25,874 nucleotides of DNA from Negativicutes bacterium. Its GTDB lineage: Bacteria > Bacillota_C > Negativicutes > Sporomusales_B > JARLHX01. The stretch is taken from the NCBI GenBank assembly GCA_031292035.1, contig JARLHX010000333.1, positions 1-25,874 on the forward strand, given 5' to 3'. Positions 8,031-14,143 of the stretch are shown piece after piece (positions within the stretch are counted from its first letter, which is position 1; each line of letters begins with the position of its first letter). Under the pieces are notes generated by a model. That model searched no databases. It saw nothing but the letters and a program-made list of their open reading frames with translations, and had not been told where the DNA came from. A program made the translations under genes and the position numbers.

Positions 8031-8582
8031 ATGACAGCATTCTTCGCCAAAGAGTGGAAATTTATCGCCGTGTTCCTCCTGATCCTCGCCGTCCTGGCCG
8101 TCGGCTACTACGAATACAGGCACGGTCAGCAGGCGCCTGTCGCCGCCCTGGAGTCGATCACCACCGCCGCCGTCGAAAAAGCCCTGGCCAAACTCGGCCA
8201 ACCGAACAGCCCCACCCAGGCGGCTGCTATCACCGAACGCATCATCGAGCGGCAACAGTCCCCCCCTGACGTCGCCGGCAAAGCAGCAAGTTCCCAGGAC
8301 GCCGACCAAAAGGCCCAGGCCGCCGCCAAGAAAGACAACCCCGACTTCATCCTGAAGAATACCCTCTCCGACGCCCTCGGCCGCACCAACTACAACTACT
8401 ACGGCGTCCACACCGAAAAAAACAGCGCCCTCTGGCTCGGCCTCGGCGCCGACCGCGGTACCGGCCTGTATCAGACCGTGAGCTATTCGTACAAGAAGGT
8501 CAGGCTGGATGTCGACGTGAAGGTGCAGAGCCAACAGACCCTGCAGGGGGGAAGAGTGATGTACAAAGTGGCCGAGTGGTAG
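8031..8582 (+). CDS. N-terminally anchored phage protein, spanin-like candidate
   Basis: A 183-residue protein starting at ATG 8031 behind AGGGAAG. One N-terminal membrane helix (FIAVFLLILAVLAVGYYEY, residues 12-30) has a short positive cytoplasmic end. A long Ala/Gln/Lys-rich helical external part (about 35-110) is followed by a compact strand-rich end (TNYNYYGVHTEKNSALWLGL, then VRLDVDVKVQSQQTL). It is the last gene of the lysis cassette and is followed by a terminator. If the host has an outer membrane (as Negativicutes do), an inner-membrane-anchored protein with a periplasmic helix at this place fits an i-spanin-type role in outer membrane disruption. No overlapping lipoprotein partner was found, so this is only a suggestion. 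Confidence 0.65.
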   Translation: MTAFFAKEWKFIAVFLLILAVLAVGYYEYRHGQQAPVAALESITTAAVEKALAKLGQPNSPTQAAAITERIIERQQSPPDVAGKAASSQDADQKAQAAAKKDNPDFILKNTLSDALGRTNYNYYGVHTEKNSALWLGLGADRGTGLYQTVSYSYKKVRLDVDVKVQSQQTLQGGRVMYKVAEW

Positions 8583-8587
8583 GTGAT

Positions 8588-8620
8588 GCCCCCTGCCGTT
8601 GGCGGGGGCTTATTCTTTTT
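8588..8620 (+). terminator. Terminator at the end of the phage late operon
   Basis: gccccc (8588-8593) pairs with gggggc (8604-8609), and gcc/ggc pairs inside around a GTT loop. TTATTCTTTTT follows. It lies six bases after the last lysis-cassette stop. Confidence 0.75.
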
Positions 8621-8727
8621 GGCTGAATGAAGTTATTCATTAACAATCTCTGAGCTAGTAAGAGAACTGATACTTCCTTCGTCCAGCCACGTCTGACCTA
8701 AATTTTCCCGGGACAAAATGTTGAGAC

Positions 8728-8766
8728 AAATAAAAACATCGGTGATCGACGTTCATATCACCGATG
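8728..8766 (-). terminator. Terminator of the small membrane protein gene
   Basis: A perfect 10-bp stem (catcggtgat at 8737-8746 and atcaccgatg at 8757-8766) has a 10-base loop. On the minus strand it runs into TTTTTATTT (8736 to 8728). It lies about 60 bases after the stop of the minus-strand gene. Between the two facing terminators (8621-8727) nothing else is visible. Confidence 0.75.
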
Positions 8767-8827
8767 CAACTGGTCGGTTCTTTTAAAAGCAAAATTAAAA
8801 GATGACCGTCACTCCAGCCAAGCCTCT

Positions 8828-9271
8828 TCATAATCGGACCGGTTTATAAAATAAATACTTTTCGAAGAACAAGCCTAAGCTAATGCCGAAAATAACTGTT
8901 CCGATGAGATGAATGTAGTAATCGGACATCGGTCGTATCTCGAAAAAATGCCCCTCGACCGTCGCTGTCAATAGCAGTTCAAAAATTCCCCATCCCACGA
9001 GACCAACTGCTGCGCCCTTGAAAACCAGATAATCCTGCCCCAGTTTGCCGATTGCATAATAGAACAAAATGGCAATAGCGCCCCCGGCAATGATGTTTAC
9101 AATAAAACCCAAAAGGATTGAGGGTCTGTTGAATGTAATCAGCAGGCTGTCCAACTCATATACACTGTATTTTCCGATTCCGAAAAAGACAAAGACTTGT
9201 GTCACAATCTCACTTATCAGCGTTGATAGTGCACCGAAAAGCCCCGCGATTAACGGCTTATCGTATTTCAC
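8828..9271 (-). CDS. Four-helix integral membrane protein, unknown function
   Basis: A 147-residue protein on the minus strand. It starts with GTG (9269-9271) behind a very good AAAGGAGG (complement of 9278-9286). Four membrane helices are evident: GLFGALSTLISEIVTQVFVF, IVNIIAGGAIAILFYYAI, AAVGLVGWGIFELLLTATV and IHLIGTVIFGISLGLFFEKY. The general layout resembles small conserved Firmicutes membrane proteins such as the YqhR type, but no diagnostic motif was recognised. It stands alone: its own terminator lies downstream, and a broken sensor gene lies upstream on the same strand. It is clearly a real gene; the function is unknown. Confidence 0.8.
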   Translation of the reverse strand: MKYDKPLIAGLFGALSTLISEIVTQVFVFFGIGKYSVYELDSLLITFNRPSILLGFIVNIIAGGAIAILFYYAIGKLGQDYLVFKGAAVGLVGWGIFELLLTATVEGHFFEIRPMSDYYIHLIGTVIFGISLGLFFEKYLFYKPVRL

Positions 9272-9359
9272 GAATACGCCTCCTTTAGATATGGGAACTC
9301 ATAGTATTAGTATTCTCACAGCAATCGGCCGCAATACCGTGGCCAAAGGCAAACTAAAG

Positions 9360-9383
9360 CCGGCAGCCAAAACGGGCTGCCGG
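9360..9383 (-). terminator. Hairpin, possible terminator for the minus-strand sensor remnant
   Basis: A perfect 9-bp stem (ccggcagcc at 9360-9368 with ggctgccgg at 9375-9383) has a six-base loop. On the minus strand it is followed by CTTTAGTTTG, a weak T-rich tail. It lies at the 3' end of the truncated MASE3 reading frame. Confidence 0.45.
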
Positions 9384-9406
9384 TGGGGATTTAACGTCCA
9401 GCGCAA

Positions 9407-9435
9407 GCTCCCGCCTTCCGGCGGGGCTTTTTTTT
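9407..9435 (+). terminator. Strong orphan terminator on the plus strand
   Basis: gctcccgcc (9407-9415) pairs with ggcggggc (9420-9427) with one bulged T and a TTCC loop, followed by eight T. No plus-strand gene lies upstream before the terminator at 8620. It therefore appears to be left over from a gene or RNA that is no longer there. The broken minus-strand reading frame reads straight through it. Confidence 0.7.
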
Positions 9436-10519
9436 CGTTTGTGGCAACAACGCACACCCGCCACCATGTCGGCGATGCCCTCCAGCGTCTCTTTGACATC
9501 CAGCCGGGAAGAGATAATCATACCGATCTTGGACAGGACATCCTCCACCAGGCTTCGCTGGTGCTCCGATTCCTGATACAGTTTGGCGTTTTTTTCCGCC
9601 AGGCTCTCGGTCTCCTCCTTCAGCTTGATGACTTCATCGTAGGGCTGCCGGATCACCCGGATATACAGTGAGCGCAGCACATAGAAATTGGCCAGGATTT
9701 TAAACATATGGCCGGTGACGTTGAGGCTGGCAGTGGCATGGGGCGCCAGACAGAAGCTGAGGTCAGAAAGGACCGCGAACAACAGTGCGTATTGGGGCAG
9801 ATTCCCTACATGATTCGGATAGTAGCGGCGCAGAATAATAATCGCCACCACTTCGGCCGCCACGGCGGCGTAATGGGTTACAGCCACCGCCGGTTGGTCC
9901 AGGCTGTCGACATTCAGGACAGGCAGGAAACTGCTGTTGAAAAGAATGTTGGCGATCAGGGCGGCGACGGCCACAAGGCTGCAGTACAGCAGTGTCCTGT
10001 TGGCTGAAGGCGACTGTCCGTTGCAGCTTGTGGGCAGTCCTGTGGCGTAGAGCATCCCGAAAGACCACACCAGGCGTGAGAAGATCCATGAGGTCACCCA
10101 GACATGGCCGTTGCCTGCCGTATCTGCCGCTATCCCCGGAAAAGACAGCAGGTGGACCAGTTCCAGGATTGCCGAGGTGATGATTGTCAGGCTGATTACC
10201 GTCACTCTGATGCCGGTGGTGGAGCTGGCGCCATACCAGGTAATATAAAAGACGATAAACCCGATGATAATGCTGGCCATTTCCAGGATGCCGTGAAAGA
10301 TTTGCAGTTTGTAAGGTTCAAGCGTCAGTGACGTCAAGCCGCTGAAAATGACAAACACCAGTGCTCCGGACGCGAAAAGCGGCAGCAGTTGTTTCAGCGT
10401 AGCTGCTCCTTTGGCAAACTGGGGCAAGATATCACCTCCCGGGAAAGACTGTTATGTTATTCTCTAATATGATATGCGAACCGGCAGGTCGCCGTTCTAT
10501 GTTAAGTAGGGAGGAAAGC

Positions 10520-10756
10520 ATGAAAAAGGTATGTCCCCTTTGTAACGGCTTTGAGACGGTAACCACCTGCTGTCGCTGCTGCGGCGCGAAAATGACCGAC
10601 GCCGGAAAACTGTCGGACTATCGCGGCCCCTACAGTCCTTACATGGATGTCGCAGCCCTTCATGACTTCGGCCCTGCCACTCACTGCGTCCATCTGCTCA
10701 CCTGCCCCGGCTGCGGCCACGATGCCAGGGCCGCCTGGGAACTTGTAGGCGTTTGA
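10520..10756 (+). CDS. Small zinc-ribbon-like cysteine-rich protein
   Basis: A 78-residue protein. ATG 10520 has GGGAGG (10509-10514) at ideal distance; the longer frame from 10454 has no binding site. Cysteine pairs are arranged as CPLC (residues 5-8), TTCCRCCGAKM and, at the C-terminus, LTCPGCGHDARAAWE. This suggests one or two zinc ribbons made from distant CxxC knuckles. No enzymatic motif is present. It is followed by the cysteine-rich DUF1540 gene on the same strand 77 bases on. Function unknown; zinc binding is inferred from the cysteine spacing. Confidence 0.75.
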   Translation: MKKVCPLCNGFETVTTCCRCCGAKMTDAGKLSDYRGPYSPYMDVAALHDFGPATHCVHLLTCPGCGHDARAAWELVGV

Positions 10757-10776
10757 AAGAATGGCGCTCGCTTTAC

Positions 10777-10806
10777 GGATAAAAGTCGACCCGGGGTTTC
10801 ATACTA
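10777..10806 (+). promoter_or_regulatory. Candidate sporulation (SigG-like) promoter ahead of the DUF1540 gene
   Basis: CATACTA (10800-10806) matches the SigF/SigG-type -10 pattern, and GGATA (10777-10781) lies 18 bases upstream where a GHATR-like -35 would be. One -35 base departs from the consensus. No sigma-A promoter is obvious here. This is a by-eye match only. Confidence 0.3.
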
Positions 10807-10833
10807 TGGAAAAAAGGGACAGGAGGCCACGAC

Positions 10834-11220
10834 ATGAGTAACAACCCAAGAGTTGCCTGCAGGGTTGACCAATGTACCCACTGGATGCCTGGCGACCAAT
10901 GCATGGCTGCGAAAATCGCCATTTACAATGAAGAAGAGAGCGGTACTTCCGGCAGTCCGGGTGACACCCAGTGCAAATCCTTTCACGCCGGCAGGGGAGT
11001 GGGGGACTATATGGGGGCTTTGCACAACGCCAACGTCGGCGGCACGCTGAAAGCGGCGTTCGTCTCCGGCACCCAGATCACGCCTTCGGTGGAATGCTAT
11101 GTGACCAATTGCCGCTACTGGGAAGACAGCAACTACTGCAACGCCGACACCATCGAGGTCAACGGGCAGCAGGCGGCAAAGACCAGCGACACTGACTGTA
11201 ATACCTTTGAGAGCAAATAG
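10834..11220 (+). CDS. DUF1540 domain protein (two copies of the domain)
   Basis: A 128-residue protein starting at ATG 10834 with AGGAGG at 10821-10826. It contains two related cysteine modules. One is near residues 8-50 (ACRVDQCTHWMPGDQCMAAK then GDTQCKSF). The other is near 84-125 (ECYVTNCRYWEDSNYCNADT then DTDCNTFES). Each has the CxVxxCxxW...CxAxxI pattern of DUF1540, a family thought to bind metal. The two halves flank an Ala/Gly-rich linker (GDYMGALHNANVGGTLKAA). DUF1540 proteins are widespread in spore-forming Firmicutes and their role is undefined. A SigG-like promoter candidate upstream hints at expression in sporulation. A convergent terminator follows the stop. Confidence 0.88.
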   Translation: MSNNPRVACRVDQCTHWMPGDQCMAAKIAIYNEEESGTSGSPGDTQCKSFHAGRGVGDYMGALHNANVGGTLKAAFVSGTQITPSVECYVTNCRYWEDSNYCNADTIEVNGQQAAKTSDTDCNTFESK

Positions 11221-11224
11221 TAAG

Positions 11225-11252
11225 AGCCGGGACAGCTTAGGCTGTCCCGGCT
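11225..11252. terminator. Bidirectional terminator between convergent genes
   Basis: A perfect 12-bp stem (agccgggacagc at 11225-11236, gctgtcccggct at 11241-11252) with a TTAG loop lies between the stops of the plus-strand DUF1540 gene (11220) and the minus-strand MFS gene (11273). T tails are short on both sides. Confidence 0.75.
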
Positions 11253-11272
11253 TTAGGTTGATGGCAGGTATC

Positions 11273-12469
11273 TTATTGGGCCAGCGGTGGCTGGTGGGTT
11301 TTTCGCGTGCCAGGCTGTCTGGCGGGAATCGAGGCCGCGAGGGGAATGGAGAGGGCCAGCGGCAGCAGGGACCAGACCAGCGCTGTTTCGAGGCCGACGA
11401 AATCGGCGAAAGCCCCGGTGATGGCCACCCCTACCCCGCCCAGCCCGTAGGCCAGTCCCAGCATCATGCCTGACGCCATGGCGGCGTTGCCGGGAATAAT
11501 GTCCTGAGCCCAGACGATGGAGGAGGGCAGCGTGCCCTGGAGGGCAGCGCCGCTGATCGCCAGCATCAGCCAGGCAAACAGGGTGATTTCCTGGCTGCGG
11601 ATGAACAGAAACATGGTGGGCAGGCACAGCGCCAGCAGGAAGATGATGCAGGCCTTGCGGCCGAATCTGTCTCCCAGCCAGCCGCCGACGAAGCTGCCGA
11701 CCGCTCCGCCCAGCAGGTAAACGGTGAGAAGATTGCCGGCCAGTAGCGGGGCGTGACCCTGCTGAGCCAGCAATACCGGCAGGAAATTCGGCAGGGCCAT
11801 CTGGGACCAGGAGCGCAGGGCCATAACGACATTGAGTTTTAACAAATTGAGGGATTTATACCAGGCGACGGTGTTGCCGCCCGCCGCCGTCCGCGCTGCG
11901 GCCAGCGGGATGCGGTGCAGGCCGGAAGCGAAGTAGGCTGCGCTCAGGAGGATCGCCGGAACGATCAGCCACGGCAAATTCCGGATACCGAATTCCAGCA
12001 TATAAAAGACGACGAGCACCGGCGCCAGGGCGAAACCGAAGTTTCCGCCGCCGATGAAAACGGACATCGCCAGCCCTTTATTTTCCGCCGGGCTGACCTT
12101 GCTCACCAGCGCGGAGCCCAGGGGATGGAACATCGAGGTGCCGAGGCCCCCCAGTGCCAAAAAGGCCACCAAAACCCAGTAGCTGGGGGCCAGCCCCAGC
12201 GAACAGATGAAGAAAGCTCCCACCGGCAGGGTGAACAGGAGAAGCCAGCTATAGCCCTTTTTGTCGATGAAGTAGCCGCAAACCGGCTGTAGGATGCTGC
12301 CGCTGAAGGAGGAGACCATGACCAGCAGGCCCGCGGAGGTGAGGGATATGCCCAGACTGGCGATGACCACCGGCAGCAGCGGCGGTAAAAAATTATTGTA
12401 AAAATCGTTCAGGAAGTGCCCGGCGGTCAGCAAAACCACGGGAAATTTCCCGGCCCGGGATGTCTGCAT
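11273..12469 (-). CDS. MFS exporter, fosmidomycin-resistance (Fsr) type
   Basis: A 398-residue protein on the minus strand, starting at ATG (12467-12469) behind AAGGAGGG. There are about twelve membrane helices in two halves. The first half carries HFLNDFYNNFLPPLLPVV near the N-terminus, IDKKGYSWLLLF in the loop between helices 2 and 3, and LGGLGTSMFHPLGSALVSK. The second half has the repeat of the MFS loop (GGWLGDRFGRKACI). The GHFLNDFY and MFHPLGSA motifs are characteristic of the Fsr/fosmidomycin resistance branch of the major facilitator superfamily, which uses the proton gradient to expel small molecules. Length is normal. The DUF896 gene lies 62 bases upstream on the same strand and may be co-transcribed. 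The true substrate is unknown; fosmidomycin is the family name only. Confidence 0.88.
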   Translation of the reverse strand: MQTSRAGKFPVVLLTAGHFLNDFYNNFLPPLLPVVIASLGISLTSAGLLVMVSSFSGSILQPVCGYFIDKKGYSWLLLFTLPVGAFFICSLGLAPSYWVLVAFLALGGLGTSMFHPLGSALVSKVSPAENKGLAMSVFIGGGNFGFALAPVLVVFYMLEFGIRNLPWLIVPAILLSAAYFASGLHRIPLAAARTAAGGNTVAWYKSLNLLKLNVVMALRSWSQMALPNFLPVLLAQQGHAPLLAGNLLTVYLLGGAVGSFVGGWLGDRFGRKACIIFLLALCLPTMFLFIRSQEITLFAWLMLAISGAALQGTLPSSIVWAQDIIPGNAAMASGMMLGLAYGLGGVGVAITGAFADFVGLETALVWSLLPLALSIPLAASIPARQPGTRKTHQPPLAQ

Positions 12470-12531
12470 GTTCGGCGAACCCTCCTTGCCTTTTCCCGGC
12501 TGGGGGCATACTATACACTGAAGAGGAACTG

Positions 12532-12735
12532 TCAGTGATTATGGTGACAGCCGCAGTCACAGGCTTCGGGATGGACTTTGACTGTGTCGAGCTGCGTCTT
12601 CACCTGGGCTTTGATGCCGTCAATGTACACCTGTCTCAGTTTGCCCTGTTCCTCTTTTTCGGTCTCGCTCAAGACCCCCTGGCGCTGCTTGGCGGCAAGT
12701 TCGTTGATCCTGGCAATTAATTCCGCAGTGATCAT
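12532..12735 (-). CDS. DUF896 (YnzC-like) small protein with Cys/His tail
   Basis: A 67-residue minus-strand protein. ATG at 12733-12735 is chosen because AGAGGTGAC lies just upstream; the longer frame to 12768 adds a basic leader that crosses that site. MITAELIARINELAAKQRQG followed by SETEKEEQGKLRQVYIDGIK is the helix-turn-helix-hairpin of the DUF896 family (Bacillus YnzC). That family is a short two-helix protein of unknown role, sometimes in the SOS regulon. The family core ends near VKTQLDTVKV. Here a metal-binding-like tail, ACDCGCHHNH, is added. It lies directly upstream of the MFS exporter gene. Confidence 0.88.
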   Translation of the reverse strand: MITAELIARINELAAKQRQGVLSETEKEEQGKLRQVYIDGIKAQVKTQLDTVKVHPEACDCGCHHNH

Positions 12736-12926
12736 TGCTGTCACCTCTTTTTCTTTCGACTGATACACAAAATACTACCAAATTATCGGCCAACGCGCAA
12801 GCTTTCCCCGTCTGCAGCCGACCCGGCGATTGCCGGGGCCCGGGACATATTGCCGCCGCTTTGGGCAAAGAATAATACCGGGTTCGCCAGGTTCAAAAAA
12901 AGACAGCAGATAGGATGTGATGCCAG

Positions 12927-13829
12927 TTGCATGATGTGATCATTATCGGCGGCGGTCCTGCCGGAATGACGGCCGCAGTCTACGCTGTCCGCAAAAAAAT
13001 GGATATTTTGCTGATTACCAAGGATTTCGGCGGCCAGCTGATGTGGACCAGAGAAATCGAAAACTATATGGGCTTTCAGTATATCACCGGCCCTGAACTG
13101 ATTACTAAGTTCGAGGAGCAGGTCAAGCAGTTTCCGGTCAACATCAAGTATGAGGAAGTGGAAAGACTGACCCGGGCCGCCGACGGCACTTTTGTCGTGC
13201 ACGGTAGCGAGAGCTCTCACCAGGGCAAAACGGTGATCGTGGCCTCCGGCAAAAGGCCGCGCCGCCTTAACGTTCCGGGGGAGGAGGAGTTCACCGGGCG
13301 GGGAGTCGGCTATTGCGCCACCTGCGACGGCCCCCTTTATGCCGGCAAAGAGGTGGCCGTGGTTGGCGGCGGCAACTCCGGCGTGCAGGCGGCCATCGAA
13401 CTTTGCGCCATCGCCGACAAGGTTCATCTGGTGGTGCGCAGTGACTACCGCGCCGACCCGGTGGTGGTGGAAAAACTGGCGGGCTGCTCCAACGTGGCTG
13501 TTCTCAAGGGTTATCAGGCGAAATCCATCGCCGGGGACCAGACGGTGGAAAAGTTTGTGGTGGCCAGTGACGACTCCACGCAGGAACTGGCCGTGCAGGG
13601 CGTCTTCATCGAAATCGGTCTTGACCCCAATTCCGAGTTCGCCCGCGATGCTGTCAAACTTAACTCCTACCAAGAGATTGTCGTCGATTGCCGCGCCAGA
13701 ACCAACGTTCCCGGCCTGTTCGCCGCCGGCGACGTCACCAGCGGGCCGGACAAACAGATCATTGTCGCCGCAGGCGACGGCGCCAAGGCGGCGCTGGGGG
13801 CCTATGAATACCTGCTGTACAGGAAATAA
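12927..13829 (+). CDS. FAD-dependent thioredoxin reductase / AhpF-like disulfide reductase
   Basis: A 300-residue protein. The only in-frame start is TTG 12927, since a stop lies three codons upstream; the binding site (GGATGTGAT) is modest. FAD motif IIIGGGPAGMTAA is at residues 5-17, the redox pair C130/C133 is in CATCDGP, the NADPH motif VVGGGNSGVQAA is at 145-156, and the C-terminal FAD motif is FAAGDVTSGPDKQIIVAAGD. PDKQII and GNSGVQAAIEL are closer to the C-terminal half of AhpF than to classic TrxB. Partners would be a thioredoxin, glutaredoxin-like protein or AhpC, but none is encoded nearby. Length is normal for a stand-alone reductase. A very strong terminator follows. The enzyme class is firm; the partner is open. 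Confidence 0.9.
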   Translation: MHDVIIIGGGPAGMTAAVYAVRKKMDILLITKDFGGQLMWTREIENYMGFQYITGPELITKFEEQVKQFPVNIKYEEVERLTRAADGTFVVHGSESSHQGKTVIVASGKRPRRLNVPGEEEFTGRGVGYCATCDGPLYAGKEVAVVGGGNSGVQAAIELCAIADKVHLVVRSDYRADPVVVEKLAGCSNVAVLKGYQAKSIAGDQTVEKFVVASDDSTQELAVQGVFIEIGLDPNSEFARDAVKLNSYQEIVVDCRARTNVPGLFAAGDVTSGPDKQIIVAAGDGAKAALGAYEYLLYRK

Positions 13830-13862
13830 CGTGTCGGCCCTGCGGGGCCGACACGTTTTTTC
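13830..13862 (+). terminator. Strong Rho-independent terminator
   Basis: An 11-bp GC-rich perfect stem (cgtgtcggccc at 13830-13840 with gggccgacacg at 13845-13855) has a TGCG loop followed by six T. It begins at the last base before the flavoprotein's spacer and ends that unit. Confidence 0.92.
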
Positions 13863-13953
13863 CCGTTTGTGGCAACAGTGGCAGGAATTTCTGCCGCCGT
13901 TGTGCAATATTCTCAAAAGTGACCAAGTGAACGGCGCAGCTCGCCTGTGCACC

Positions 13954-14061
13954 GCCAGGGAAGGTCGCAGGCACCTGTACCGGGATTGCAACGGCGCAAC
14001 CCCGGCTGGCAGGCGCTTCTTTTTATGGATATTTTCCGCAAAACAAGAAGCCGGAAAATAT
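13954..14061 (+). promoter_or_regulatory. Structured leader upstream of the uracil permease gene
   Basis: The 280-base leader holds two compact folds. In the first, gccag (13954-13958) pairs with ctggc (14006-14010) and encloses a stem ccggg(a)ttgc / gcaa(c)cccgg (13980-13989 with 13996-14005, loop AACGGC) and a small aggt/acct hairpin (13962-13965 with 13973-13976). The T-rich CTTCTTTTT follows at 14017-14024. In the second, atattttccg (14029-14038) pairs perfectly with cggaaaatat (14052-14061). A riboswitch or attenuator is possible. It matches no riboswitch consensus I recognise, and no PyrR-binding motif was seen. Confidence 0.4.
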
Positions 14062-14143
14062 GCGGCATGGCCCGGGGCGAAAGGCGGCGTTGGCGCAGTC
14101 GAAGAAGCAAGAAAATCAAGAAAAGGAAGGTGCGATTGTCAAG

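Larger units (their letters stand above)
9354..10427 (-). pseudogene. MASE3 sensor protein truncated inside its GAF domain
   Basis: The frame runs 357 residues on the minus strand from TTG (10425-10427), which has an ideal GGAGGTGAT site seven bases ahead. Residues about 10-260 form a MASE3-type membrane sensor: repeated hydrophobic helices, ILEMASIIIGFIVFYITWYG, LELVHLLSFPGI, and HATASLNVTGHMFKILANFY. A helix-linker (EVIKLKEETESLAEKNAKLY) leads into the start of a GAF domain (LVEDVLSKIGMIISSRLDVK, then GIADMVAG). After about base 9465 the frame reads through a terminator hairpin as basic nonsense (CCHKRKKSPAGRRE), so the rest of the GAF domain and the output domain (kinase, cyclase or phosphatase) are missing. 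The intact ancestor would be a membrane-bound signalling protein. Truncation is plain in the sequence; what was lost is unknown. Confidence 0.8.

Noticed and set aside
9330..9390. GGCAAAC word suggesting a c-di-GMP (GEMM) riboswitch near the sensor remnant
   Set aside because: The rest of the consensus (GACGCAAAGCC and the tetraloop-receptor stem) is missing, and no gene follows in the right place.
9069..9671. 200-codon frame on plus
   Set aside because: It is antisense to the small membrane gene and the sensor gene, and it reads through the orphan terminator.
12783..13991. 402-codon frame on the minus strand
   Set aside because: It is an antisense shadow of the AhpF-like flavoprotein gene, which has all family motifs.
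13920..14020. Cobalamin or Moco riboswitch ahead of uraA
   Set aside because: Short similar words occur, but the order of conserved elements does not fit either class, and a uracil permease is not a typical target.
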